Assembly (NCBI RefSeq): GCF_900188275.1 | Contig: NZ_FZNY01000014.1 | Location: 1-50,349, forward strand | Length of the DNA stretch: 50,349 nt | From: Dokdonia pacifica | GTDB lineage: Bacteria; Bacteroidota; Bacteroidia; Flavobacteriales; Flavobacteriaceae | Direction of reading: 5' to 3' | Part shown: in pieces, positions 35,949 to 44,778 of the stretch | How the letters are laid out: each line of letters starts with the position of its first letter | Position numbering within the stretch: the stretch's first letter is position 1 | Position numbers and translations under genes: made by a program | The notes under the pieces: model-generated | Told to the model about the DNA's origin: nothing | Databases searched by the model: none | What the model saw: only the letters and a program-made list of their open reading frames with translations

Positions 35949-38900
35949 ATGGAAGAAGTCTACTCGAAGAATTTTTGGTTTTATATTAAAAAAGAAAAAC
36001 TTTTAGAAGCTTTTGAAAAGCCCAAAAATAAAGGAGGGTATACTTTAGCCAAAGAAGCTTTAAGTGTTGAAAATGATTTTATAGAAAAAGCTAAAGAGTT
36101 GAAATTATCAGAAATCATTCCCTATATAACTTCTTCAACCGCATATACGACTATAGGAAATAACATTGCACAAGGAAAATTAACTACGTGGAATTTACGA
36201 ACATTATTATGTCTTTTATTTTCTCCAAAATCAAATTACACAATAGTACATCTTAAAAAACTATTCGAGCAACTGAAAATTTATGACCTAGAAACTCAAG
36301 AAAAAGAAGACATCAAAAGCTCTTTTAATATCTTCTTTAAAAAAATTGATTTAATTCTTGATGATACAAGTGAATTTAAAAACTACACCTATGTGTTTAA
36401 TGTTGAAAAAGAAAAGTTTTTTTGTGAAGCTATTTTTGAAGAAAAAATAACGGAAAAGGGTAAGCTAATAGAAGCTAAGAATTTTGTATCTAAAAACATT
36501 AATGATCCTGATAATTCTGATCTTAATCATAGTCTCCAAGAATATTTTAAAAATATTCGTTCAGAATTTAGTACAATTCGACTGGAACTATTTGATTTTG
36601 AAATACCAATTTCAAATTATATCCAAAAGCCTCTTGTTTTGGATAACCCTGAACTTATCTCTGAGTTAAAAGAACTACAACAAGAAAGGCATGAATGTTT
36701 TACCAGCAAAGCGAAATTTGAAAGAATTGATACCATTGACAGAAGTATCATAAGGATTAACACAATCCTTAAAGACTCACATAATATCATGCAGGTCATT
36801 GATATGGGTCATCATCTTTTTATTGAAGCTCCTGCTGGCTTTGGAAAATCCATAACATTGAAGTGGTTGGCACACACCTTTGCAAATCAAAAAACTCCAT
36901 TAATTCCTATTTTTATAGAATTGATGTATGACACCGAAAATGACTTCCAAAAGCTGTTTGATAAGCAAATTCAATCTTTAAAATATGATCAAAATATACT
37001 CTCAAAAGAGCGTATATTATTATTGTTAGACGAATATGATATAGAAACTGTAGATGCTGATAAACTGTTTGGAACTATCAAAACCTTACGATCCAACTAT
37101 CCTAAGATGCAAGTGGTATTAAGTGGGCGAACAAAACCAAGATTATCAAAGTATAACTTGGATATTCTAACCTACCAAATACCGAAATTTGAACTTTCTG
37201 ATATAAAAAAGTTTGTTTTTAATTACTTTCAAGATGACACGAAATCGTCTTTATACTATGACTTGATTCTAAGACATAACCTTAAGGTACATTTAAATAA
37301 TCCACTGTATTTGTGTATGTTTTTATCTCTGATAGGAAACAAGAAACAATCCTATTCTAAAGATCACAATAGTCTAATCAAATCTATTGTAAATAAATGG
37401 ACGTTATTCAGCAAGCTGATACAGGACAAATTTATTAACGACTACGAGGGAGATAAAATGAGTGCTGATGAAGGTAAATGGAAGGAACGCAAACACCATC
37501 ATTTTCAAGTCCTTTCGCTTTTAGCCTTTGAAATGGTATTCAAAAGTAAAACAGTAGAGAAAGTTACAACATCAAAGTTTAAAGAAGTTTGTACTCAGTA
37601 CTATAATAAAGCAACGCTTATTGATTATACCCCTTCATCAACACTTGATGAACTTATAAAACATCATCTTTTAATCCGTAATGGAACGACAATTCACTTT
37701 GCAAATGGAGAATTACAAGCATTTTTTATTGCTAGTTACCTGAAAGAGCATGTTTCTAGTTATAATTCACTCAAAAAATATGAAAGAGATGTAGCGAATC
37801 CAAAATTATGGCAAAGTATTCTCGGTTATTTAATTGGTGTATTACAACCAAATCAAATTTTAGATTGTTCTTGGTTTCAAGATGGAAATCTGCCTGAGAT
37901 TTTAACGGAAGAGTTTATAGAGCAATATAAATTAGCTATACAATTTGTTCATCAAAAAAATGCTATTTGTGGTGATTACGAAATTTTGGGTACTTCATTA
38001 ATTCAAATGAGTCGCCTTTTACTAGATCGCTATGAAACGATAGAGTCTATTTCTATTTTGGATCATATTTCTAGTGGTATTGCCAATGAATTACCGATAT
38101 TAGATATTATTCAGCCGAATAGATATCAAAAATATAAAGAGCTTAATTTTTTTATTCATCATCTACCTTTTAAAAAATTAGGGGAACTTGGAACTTTTGT
38201 CAAAAGACTGACAAAGTATAACTTGGGACTATCTTTTGAAGAACTTATTGAATTTGTAGAGCAAATCAAACGAATACATCGTACCAAAAGTAAGGAAGAT
38301 AAAGAATTATATGTACATCATATTTATCGAAATGTTCTTGATCAGGAATATACATCTGTTAGACTTTCAACCAATCAGAAAGTAGCCATTACATTTGAGT
38401 ATTTTTTCAAGGATAGTAGTGACTCCCAATACGTACAGTTCATAAATCAACAAGGGAATCTTTTGAAATTATTTGTTCCTAATGTCATGCGATATCATAG
38501 TAGTGAATTCTTTAATTATCTTTTTGATCATCTTGACGACATCCCTATTTTCAGAATCAAAAGATTTATTTACAATACTGTACATAAGTACCGCTTCTGG
38601 CTTACATTTAAAGAAGGAATTTTATCAAAAGAAAGTGCAAAACTTATTTTTGAAAGCACTAAAAATGTTTATTTGAAAATAGATGAAAATGTCAAAAACC
38701 ATATCAAATATGAAAGAGCATTGACAGCATCTACTGATATCTACCTTTTGGACTTGTATTTCAACTTTTTCAATAACGTTATTTTTGACACTTCATACCC
38801 TAATAAGCAAAGACTTAGAGCATTTGCATATATGAGTATGTCCTGGAATATTCAGTATCAAAAAGAATTTCTAAACCTTAGTAATCAACGCGCTAATCAA

Positions 38901-39017
38901 GATGATTTTCTAAATCGCATTATTAAAAAGAATTTTCCGAAAGATTATCGTTATGATAGAGTTGATTTTATTAGTAGTTGTATAGATATTTTATATTTAT
39001 ATATGAACATGGAGTAA
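35949..39017 (+). CDS. Large NACHT-type STAND NTPase, candidate anti-phage defence protein
   Basis: 1022 residues from ATG 35949 (MEEVYSKNFW). A longer in-frame start is rejected because it overlaps the divergent gene and adds a hydrophobic repeat-derived stretch. The N-terminal ~280 residues are an unrecognised, mostly helical region. Walker A APAGFGKS is at 294-301, Walker B (RILLLLDEYD) near 355-362, then a sensor-like LSGRTKPRL and winged-helix-like segment (LNNPLYLCMFLSLI). The last ~600 residues are a long helical, repeat-like sensor region. Architecture fits bacterial NACHT/NLR-like defence proteins such as bNACHT or Avs relatives. It is a lone gene between mobilization and replication modules. 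Confidence 0.85.
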   Translation: MEEVYSKNFWFYIKKEKLLEAFEKPKNKGGYTLAKEALSVENDFIEKAKELKLSEIIPYITSSTAYTTIGNNIAQGKLTTWNLRTLLCLLFSPKSNYTIVHLKKLFEQLKIYDLETQEKEDIKSSFNIFFKKIDLILDDTSEFKNYTYVFNVEKEKFFCEAIFEEKITEKGKLIEAKNFVSKNINDPDNSDLNHSLQEYFKNIRSEFSTIRLELFDFEIPISNYIQKPLVLDNPELISELKELQQERHECFTSKAKFERIDTIDRSIIRINTILKDSHNIMQVIDMGHHLFIEAPAGFGKSITLKWLAHTFANQKTPLIPIFIELMYDTENDFQKLFDKQIQSLKYDQNILSKERILLLLDEYDIETVDADKLFGTIKTLRSNYPKMQVVLSGRTKPRLSKYNLDILTYQIPKFELSDIKKFVFNYFQDDTKSSLYYDLILRHNLKVHLNNPLYLCMFLSLIGNKKQSYSKDHNSLIKSIVNKWTLFSKLIQDKFINDYEGDKMSADEGKWKERKHHHFQVLSLLAFEMVFKSKTVEKVTTSKFKEVCTQYYNKATLIDYTPSSTLDELIKHHLLIRNGTTIHFANGELQAFFIASYLKEHVSSYNSLKKYERDVANPKLWQSILGYLIGVLQPNQILDCSWFQDGNLPEILTEEFIEQYKLAIQFVHQKNAICGDYEILGTSLIQMSRLLLDRYETIESISILDHISSGIANELPILDIIQPNRYQKYKELNFFIHHLPFKKLGELGTFVKRLTKYNLGLSFEELIEFVEQIKRIHRTKSKEDKELYVHHIYRNVLDQEYTSVRLSTNQKVAITFEYFFKDSSDSQYVQFINQQGNLLKLFVPNVMRYHSSEFFNYLFDHLDDIPIFRIKRFIYNTVHKYRFWLTFKEGILSKESAKLIFESTKNVYLKIDENVKNHIKYERALTASTDIYLLDLYFNFFNNVIFDTSYPNKQRLRAFAYMSMSWNIQYQKEFLNLSNQRANQDDFLNRIIKKNFPKDYRYDRVDFISSCIDILYLYMNME

Positions 39018-39024
39018 TAAAAAA

Positions 39025-39044
39025 TCCTCCTAAACAAAGGAGGA
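39025..39044. terminator. Hairpin between the convergent NACHT and JAB genes
   Basis: TCCTCCT (39025-39031) pairs with AGGAGGA (39038-39044), with an A-run before and a T-rich stretch after. It likely terminates transcription from both sides. Confidence 0.75.
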
Positions 39045-39049
39045 CATAT

Positions 39050-39505
39050 TTATTCCCAATCGCTGAGTAAATCTCTTATGGAACTGTATTTTTCTGAAGT
39101 AATAATAAGGCTGTCTTGCAAATCAATTCCCATCATAATGGCAGTATCTCTGATATGCCTAGCGGTGGTAATATCGGCTCTAGAAAATGTTAAATCTCCA
39201 CTGGTATGATTATGCACTAATACAATTCGAACTGCATTTGCAACGAGTGTTGTCTGCACAATATTTCTTAAGCTAATTTTTACATTATCAATGCTTCCCA
39301 TCCCTATTTCAGAAATCCCTAACAAGTAATTATCCGAAGTCATAAGGATAAGCCAACAATGTTCTTTTAAGTCCAGTACGCCATCGTCTATAATTGTCCG
39401 TAGATACTTAATGGCAACATCAGGATTTGGAACATGTATAAGCTCGTCTCTGTTTGGACGCTTGTATTTTAATTCTACTTTATTGACATCTGTTATTTTA
39501 TTCAC
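39050..39505 (-). CDS. RadC-like JAB domain protein (first of two)
   Basis: 151 residues with the JAMM/MPN+ metal site: Glu near residue 48 (DLKEHCW), then VHNHTSGDLTFSRAD with H98, H100, S108 and D111. The usual Pro of HNHPSG is Thr here. The N-terminal helix-hairpin-helix of chromosomal RadC is absent, as is common for the short RadC forms on mobile elements, often associated with anti-restriction or single-strand DNA handling. It is co-oriented with the Rep-like genes. Confidence 0.9.
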   Translation of the reverse strand: MNKITDVNKVELKYKRPNRDELIHVPNPDVAIKYLRTIIDDGVLDLKEHCWLILMTSDNYLLGISEIGMGSIDNVKISLRNIVQTTLVANAVRIVLVHNHTSGDLTFSRADITTARHIRDTAIMMGIDLQDSLIITSEKYSSIRDLLSDWE

Positions 39506-39593
39506 AATAATTAAGTTTTAAATTCTAGATTATCATATCATTACAAAAACAAATGTCAATATTTAATTACTTGTATAATAGATACTTACAATA

Positions 39594-39821
39594 TTAGATA
39601 CGATACTTATTCTCTTTAATTCTCTCTCTAGCTTTCCATAATAATTGACGAATACGTGTTCCAGAAACTTCGTATTCTCTAGCAATATCATTAATATGTG
39701 TTTCGTGTTCCCAGTATAGAGAAGCTATAGTGAATAATCGTGTATCAAGAAAGGTTTTAAATTCTTTCTTATGAGCAATAAATAATGGTTTAGGAATATG
39801 CAGATATCTTTGTTTTTGCAT
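39594..39821 (-). CDS. Small helix-turn-helix protein (sigma-70 region 4-like)
   Basis: 75 residues. The C-terminal half (TIASLYWEHETHINDIAREYEVSGTRIRQLLWKARERIKE) has the helix-turn-helix spacing of sigma region 4 or a LuxR-like output domain, ending in an arginine-rich helix. No partner domain is present. It lies between the JAB gene and the Rep-like gene, all on the - strand, so it may regulate replication or transfer of the element. Confidence 0.65.
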   Translation of the reverse strand: MQKQRYLHIPKPLFIAHKKEFKTFLDTRLFTIASLYWEHETHINDIAREYEVSGTRIRQLLWKARERIKENKYRI

Positions 39822-39911
39822 AAAGGTTAGTAGGTTAATTTCGGATAAAACATACCTTAATTATAAAAGCGTAAGCTTTTATAGAAGTATAGAAGAATAT
39901 TCTTAACAATA

Positions 39912-40424
39912 CTACTGCCAACTATCCCTCTGTAACTGCTTTCTCTGTTCCTGTTCTTGTATCTGCCGTATACGGATATGGTCAGGTATTCTTTCGTTTG
40001 CTTTGTACTTTGGTAAAGAAATTTCTTTTGTAGTCCGCAAGTTATGCGGTGGTTTTTCTTTTGTTTTTTCGTTGTAGAACGTAGTTTTTTCTGAGTTTTC
40101 AAGTATAAGGGAGTAGTAAACTCGTTGGGCGTGTTTACGCTCTTTAGGGTTGCTTACATCGTTACCTATATAGTCAGTAGCTTGGATAAGTTGTTTCTCC
40201 AGTAGTTCTTGGATACCGTTTGTAACACTTCTATTGGAAAGTCCAGTCTTCTCAAATTGTGAGTGAGCTATCCAGTCTCGTTTCTTTACCTGTCCGTTTT
40301 GATCTCGCCATCCTAAAAGATTACGAACGATTTTTAAATACACCCGTATAGCTGACCCGCTTAATTCCCCAATCTGCTTATCAAAAAATATATTAGGTAC
40401 AGCAGTGGTATGGTTAAGCTTCAT
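39912..40424 (-). CDS. Rep-like winged-helix protein (phage replication O-like)
   Basis: 170 residues from ATG 40424 (MKLNHTTAVPN); an upstream TTG is less likely. The segment VPNIFFDKQIGELSGSAIRVYLKIVRNLLGWRDQ, followed by IAHSQFEKTGLSNRSVTNGIQELLEKQLI, has the winged-helix pattern of phage replication protein O and plasmid Rep N-terminal domains. The C-terminus is Lys/Glu/Gln-rich (IRQIQEQEQRKQLQRD). It starts next to a 340-base structured intergenic region, as expected for an initiator beside its origin. Confidence 0.7.
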   Translation of the reverse strand: MKLNHTTAVPNIFFDKQIGELSGSAIRVYLKIVRNLLGWRDQNGQVKKRDWIAHSQFEKTGLSNRSVTNGIQELLEKQLIQATDYIGNDVSNPKERKHAQRVYYSLILENSEKTTFYNEKTKEKPPHNLRTTKEISLPKYKANERIPDHIRIRQIQEQEQRKQLQRDSWQ

Positions 40425-40623
40425 TGTTTCCAAAATTGATTACTGGCAATGATTCATTATGATTTGGGAACACCATAAAGTCTGTATTAGGTTGATGATA
40501 CATTTGTAAAAACCATCCACCATTTTCGGTTACCTTAAGAATGCCTACTTTATGGTAGATCTTTTTGCCTATAGTATCTTGGTTAATAGTCTTGCGCGTA
40601 ACGACATTGTAGAATTTTGTCAT
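40414..40623 (-). CDS. Small protein upstream of the Rep-like gene
   Basis: 69 residues with alternating strands (MTKFYNVVTRKTIN, KKIYHKVGILKVTENGGWFLQMYHQPNTDFMVFP). It is most likely a small beta protein and no family is named. It overlaps the start of the Rep-like gene by 11 bases, suggesting translational coupling, and begins at the edge of the structured intergenic region. Confidence 0.65.
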   Translation of the reverse strand: MTKFYNVVTRKTINQDTIGKKIYHKVGILKVTENGGWFLQMYHQPNTDFMVFPNHNESLPVINFGNNEA

Positions 40624-40961
40624 TTTAAATTGTTGATTTATGTACCTGCAACCTTAGGACGTGATATCCAATACCCTTATATCTTATGAAGATAGCGGTG
40701 TCGTAAAACCCCTATTGGGTTTCGCGACAAGCAAGTCCTGAACCATATATTTTACGACGTTGTATTGTCATATTTTTCACCCCTACTAGGGGCTTGGTTC
40801 AGGAGAATGCAGAGGTAGTCATTTCAATACAAAGTATTACTTTGTAAAAACTATCTTATAAAACATAAAGGTATGTATAGTTGCAAGGTACTGGCATCAG
40901 TATAACCTAGATAATATTTCTTTACAAATCATTTAAAAAACAACGTTTTTAAAGTTGTTTT
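40624..40961. other. Structured intergenic region, candidate replication origin
   Basis: The region is bracketed by GTACCTGCAAC (40642-40652) and GTTGCAAGGTAC (40880-40891). Inside are GTCGTAAAA (40700-40708) with TTTTACGAC (40750-40758), TCCTGAACC (40736-40744) with GGTTCAGGA (40796-40804), CCCCTACTAGGGG (40780-40792), and TACAAAG with CTTTGTA (40828-40846). It lies between the recombinase stop and the Rep operon start. An origin of replication, a folded leader RNA or an attachment site are all possible. Confidence 0.6.
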
Positions 40962-41852
40962 TTAGGCTGTCTTTAAGAATCTTCCTGCGGTTTGTTTATA
41001 TCGACTTTCGGATAGTTGCAAGTAATGCATACTAGATTCAACAGCGATATGTCGAAGAATAGCACTTACATCCCTGACATTTCCGCCTTGATCTAGTATC
41101 TCATTGGCTTTTCCGTGTCTAAAACTATGCGGAGTAATATTTTTGTCTATAAGTGTCATTGCTGTGATTTCTTTAATCCATCGTTGTACGCTTCTTGATG
41201 TATAGGATTTATCTGTTTTAGGATTGATAAATAAGTAATTGTTTTCTGTTTCCATGCATAATCTCATTCCTAGATATTGATTCAACAGCTCATTGGTATC
41301 TGTTCCCCATACTACAAGATTATATCTCATATTCTTTCGAGTACGTACCTTGGCGGTGCGAAGTCCATTGATTCCTTGTTTACTAATATCATTAAGTTTA
41401 ATATCTAATAGTTCACTAATACGCATCCCTGTATCCCATAGTAAATGTATGATGAGCTTTTTAATCAGTTCATTAGCATATCGCTCATCCAACACCATGA
41501 TCAATTGCTCAAAATCTTCTTTGGTTACAATATCTTTTTCGGCATTGATAAATTTAGCTGATTTAATCTCTTCAGGATTGAGTTTAGATTTACCACGACC
41601 TTTCCAGAATTTAAAGAAGTTACGAATAATTCTTGCTGAGTACGCTATCGTAGCGGGACTATACTCTTTCTCTTCCATAGATTCGTGGTATTCGATAATG
41701 TGATCTTCGTGGATAGTTTCAAGTCTAGTGATTGCTTTTTCTTCGAGGAATATTTTAAGTAATTTTAAATGGCGATGATAAGGAACATATGCTTTGTTAG
41801 TATGACGATTTTTCCAACGTAAATAAGTCTGTATTGATTCTTTGATTTCCAT
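40962..41852 (-). CDS. Tyrosine recombinase (integrase/Xer type)
   Basis: 296 residues. An N-terminal SAM-like core-binding domain (about 1-95) is followed by a catalytic domain with R144 (TGMRISELL), H242-x-x-R245 (PHSFRHGKA), H268 (LRHIAVESS) and Y277 (MHYLQL): the full set of an active enzyme. Length and lack of an arm-binding domain are Xer-like. It may resolve multimers of a plasmid-like element or integrate it. A hairpin and short inverted repeats sit just upstream of the start. Confidence 0.93.
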   Translation of the reverse strand: MEIKESIQTYLRWKNRHTNKAYVPYHRHLKLLKIFLEEKAITRLETIHEDHIIEYHESMEEKEYSPATIAYSARIIRNFFKFWKGRGKSKLNPEEIKSAKFINAEKDIVTKEDFEQLIMVLDERYANELIKKLIIHLLWDTGMRISELLDIKLNDISKQGINGLRTAKVRTRKNMRYNLVVWGTDTNELLNQYLGMRLCMETENNYLFINPKTDKSYTSRSVQRWIKEITAMTLIDKNITPHSFRHGKANEILDQGGNVRDVSAILRHIAVESSMHYLQLSESRYKQTAGRFLKTA

Positions 41853-42247
41853 AGTGCATAAAAGACCCGCTAAAATGGAATGTTAGCGGGTCTTTCATAT
41901 ACCCCAACTAAAAAAGCTAGAGATATTTGAATGAACACGCCGTTTTTTCCATTAATCAATATTATTGATCACCCTTTCGGGCAACGGGGTTTCTTTGTAT
42001 TAAAATGACTGGTAATAGTGTAGTTCATTTTCGTGCTAATGGCAAGAAGTGTTTTAACTCCCTACATAAAATGCCTAGTATCCCCTCCCTTTGTTCAATA
42101 TGGTATAATGGTAGTAAGTTGAACGTAAAAAAGTTTCTTTCTAAAGCTCTTAAAAATTATCACAAATCCAGAACAAGTCAAGTAGTTCTTTCACATTGTC
42201 AAAATTAAATAACACTTTACCCAAATCTTACCCTTCCCTTTTATGCT
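41853..42247. other. Intergenic region upstream of the recombinase with hairpins
   Basis: AAAGACCCGCTAA (41861-41873) pairs exactly with TTAGCGGGTCTTT (41883-41895). It starts only eight bases before the recombinase ATG and could be an attenuator, a core site or a terminator. ATCAATA-T-TATTGAT follows at about 41957-41971. The rest is AT-rich without confident coding; an open frame at 42005-42208 has no coding character. Confidence 0.6.
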
Positions 42248-43414
42248 ATGAATCTCGACTATCTTAACGAGGTCAGCTATTTTGCACGTACCAATTTTAG
42301 GAGTGAACACAAACGTTTTGGTATAAAACAAGCCGATAGGCTATTTCATTTGTATGCTTTTGGTAAGTCTGGAAGTGGTAAAACTTCCCTACTTAAGACA
42401 CTAATGTATCAAGATGCAGAAGCTAGGAGAGGATTTGCTTTTGTAGATGTTCATGGAGATGCCTCACGTGAGGTTATTGAAAAACTTAAATCTCGGTTTC
42501 CCTATAGAAGCTATATATACTTTGACGTTACCGATGCTAATCTTGATATTGGGTATAATCCACTTAGAAAAGTATCCGTTTCTAAACGCTCATTAGTGGC
42601 TTCTAACATTCTGGAAATCTTCCAAAGAAATTGGAAATCTGCTTGGGGAATGAAGATGGAACACATTCTTAGAATGATCTTGCTTACTTTATTAGATCAG
42701 CCGAAAGCACAGCTTTCAGACATCTTAAAACTCTTACACGAGAGATCATATCGAGATGAATGTTTAGTCCATATTCACAACCCCGACATCAAAAACTTTT
42801 GGATAAAAGAGTTCCCAAAATACAAACCAAACGATTTGTTACCCATAATGAACAAACTCGGTGGATTTTTATCACATCGAATGGTGCGAAAAATCTTGAT
42901 TGAAAACACCAATCAGTTATCACTTCGCTCGATAATTGATAGCAATCAGATTCTTATTATCAACCTTGCCAAGGGAGAAGTTGGAGCAGACGTCGCTAAT
43001 ATTTTGGGTGGATTGCTTCTCACTTCCCTTGCATCGGCTTCTTTCTCTCGCATTGATATGCTAGAGGACGAACGAACGCCATATTACTTATACATAGATG
43101 AGTTTCAAACTCTGTCAGGCACAGAACTCATCGCCGAACTATTGGCACAGATTCGTAAGTTCAAAGTTGGACTCATTCTCGCTAATCAATTCCTTTCTCA
43201 ATTAGATGCCGAAGTACGTAATAGTGTCCTTGGAAATGTCGGAACTATTATTTGTTTTCGATTAGGAATTACTGATGCCAACTTAATGGCAAAAGAATTC
43301 TATCCAATCTTTAAAACAACTGACTTCACTTCCCTTGCCAATTACTCCATCTATCTCAAATTAATGATAGACGGAAAACCCTCTGTTCCCTTTAGTGCAG
43401 ATACCATTCTTTAA
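42248..43414 (+). CDS. TraD/VirD4-like ATPase (second coupling-type protein)
   Basis: 388 residues. Walker A AFGKSGSGKTSLLKTL is at about 37-52, then FVDVHGDASREVIEKL (typical of T4SS DNA-binding ATPases), an NLAKGEVGADVANILGGLLL segment, Walker B YYLYIDEFQTL (about 280) and ILANQFLSQLDAEVR. It is more like the DNA-pumping TraD/TrwB/DUF87 type than the VirD4-like protein in the mobilization operon. There are no N-terminal membrane helices. It is first in a five-gene + strand run 42248-45802. Confidence 0.85.
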   Translation: MNLDYLNEVSYFARTNFRSEHKRFGIKQADRLFHLYAFGKSGSGKTSLLKTLMYQDAEARRGFAFVDVHGDASREVIEKLKSRFPYRSYIYFDVTDANLDIGYNPLRKVSVSKRSLVASNILEIFQRNWKSAWGMKMEHILRMILLTLLDQPKAQLSDILKLLHERSYRDECLVHIHNPDIKNFWIKEFPKYKPNDLLPIMNKLGGFLSHRMVRKILIENTNQLSLRSIIDSNQILIINLAKGEVGADVANILGGLLLTSLASASFSRIDMLEDERTPYYLYIDEFQTLSGTELIAELLAQIRKFKVGLILANQFLSQLDAEVRNSVLGNVGTIICFRLGITDANLMAKEFYPIFKTTDFTSLANYSIYLKLMIDGKPSVPFSADTIL

Positions 43415-43457
43415 AAGGTCTATGACCTCATTTCAATAACTTAAAAACTCAATATCA

Positions 43458-43928
43458 ATGAAACCAAAAAAACAACATCCCTTGGATATTGCTTTATGCA
43501 ATGAAGTCCAAATACATTACAAACGCCCTGTATATGACGAGACAAAAAATATAAAAGGCAGTAAATCTGCTGAAGCTATTTTTCGTGATTTTGTCGATAC
43601 TGAGCGATTGGATTTTAAAGAGTTCTTTTTCGTCATGCTTGTCACCAATGCCAATCAAGTGATCGCCATTAGCGAAATATCAGTTGGTGGTACAACCGGT
43701 ACACTCGTAAACATTAAAGAGGTTGTACAATTAGCCATTCTTACGAATGCTTCTGGAGTACTTATTTGTCATAACCATCCATCGGGCGTGCTTAAAAAAT
43801 CAACGTCTGATGAAGCAACAACTCAGCGTATCAAGGGAGCCCTTGGCTTACTTGATATTAAATTACTCGATCACATCATCCTAACTACTGAAAATTATAC
43901 TTCCTTCTCTGATGAAGGTTGGTTATAG
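43458..43928 (+). CDS. RadC-like JAB domain protein (second)
   Basis: 156 residues with the JAMM site: E55 (DFKEFFFVML), then CHNHPSGVLKKSTSDE with H105, H107, S116 and D118. Unlike the first copy, it keeps the canonical HNHPSG. The N-terminal region has KRPVYDETKNIKGS, common in element-borne RadC. It lies between a coupling-type ATPase and an adenine methylase, a grouping often seen among anti-restriction genes. Confidence 0.93.
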   Translation: MKPKKQHPLDIALCNEVQIHYKRPVYDETKNIKGSKSAEAIFRDFVDTERLDFKEFFFVMLVTNANQVIAISEISVGGTTGTLVNIKEVVQLAILTNASGVLICHNHPSGVLKKSTSDEATTQRIKGALGLLDIKLLDHIILTTENYTSFSDEGWL

Positions 43929-43939
43929 CTTGACCTTTT

Positions 43940-44740
43940 ATGCCCAAACTCAAAACTCCAATTACTTACTATGGCGGAAAGCTTAATATGCTATCGCATA
44001 TTCTCCCACTAATTCCACAACACAAAATCTACACCGAAGCTTTTTTTGGTGGTGGTGCCGTCTTTTTCGCGAAAGCGGAATCTGAATCAGAAACCATCAA
44101 TGATACAAACAACCTTGTAGTTAATTTCTATGAAGTCGTTAAAACTGATTTTGTTTCGCTTAAAGCGAAAATAGAAGCAACCTTATTCTCACGGGCGACG
44201 TATTCCGTTGCTCTAGCAATCTATCGAATGCCTCACTTGTTTAACAAATTGCAACAAGCCTGGGCATTTTACATAGCTACCAATATGGGATTTGCCTGTA
44301 ACGTGGGATCTTGGGGATATGATAAGTATGGGAAACGAGTTAAGGCATTTAGGAATAAGAAGATTGCCTTTGATGAGTCGATTTATAAACGGTTAGAGAA
44401 TGTACAGATTGAGAACAATGATGCATTAAAAGTAATCACCAGTCGTGATGCTGTAGATGCCTTTCATTATGTCGACCCTCCGTATATCAATTCTGATCAA
44501 GGATTGTATGGCGGATATACCGAAAATGATTATCGTAAACTCTTAGATACCCTTTCTAATATCAAAGGAAAATTTCTCTTGTCTTCGTATCCTTCTGATA
44601 TCTTGGATGAGTATATCCAAGAGAACGGATGGTACACCAAGCGATTTGAAAAACCACTTAACGCCAGTCTTGGTAAAAGTGGTGAGGCTCGAACTTCTAA
44701 AAAAGTAGAAGTACTAACAGCCAATTACTCTATTGAATAA
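43940..44740 (+). CDS. DNA adenine methyltransferase (D12/Dam class)
   Basis: 266 residues. TPITYYGGKLNML (residues 6-18) and AFFGGGAVFF (34-43) form the AdoMet-binding part; D179-P-P-Y182 is the catalytic motif IV; a target-recognition region lies between about 60 and 165. This is the DpnM/Dam layout. No restriction partner is adjacent, so it is an orphan methylase that may protect the mobile DNA during transfer. It starts 11 bases after the JAB gene stop. Confidence 0.95.
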   Translation: MPKLKTPITYYGGKLNMLSHILPLIPQHKIYTEAFFGGGAVFFAKAESESETINDTNNLVVNFYEVVKTDFVSLKAKIEATLFSRATYSVALAIYRMPHLFNKLQQAWAFYIATNMGFACNVGSWGYDKYGKRVKAFRNKKIAFDESIYKRLENVQIENNDALKVITSRDAVDAFHYVDPPYINSDQGLYGGYTENDYRKLLDTLSNIKGKFLLSSYPSDILDEYIQENGWYTKRFEKPLNASLGKSGEARTSKKVEVLTANYSIE

Positions 44741-44778
44741 CACAAACAAATAATTATTAATTTTTAAAACTGAATATT

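Noticed and set aside
42091-42124. tRNA-like D-arm (GGTATAATGGTAGTAAG)
   Set aside because: No acceptor stem, anticodon arm or T-arm can be formed around it; only a short inverted GTTCAA/TTGAAC repeat exists.
42005-42208. Open frame of 67 codons between the recombinase and the second ATPase
   Set aside because: Composition is not protein-like, the frame spans AT-rich sequence with a short inverted repeat, and no neighbour spacing or start context supports translation.
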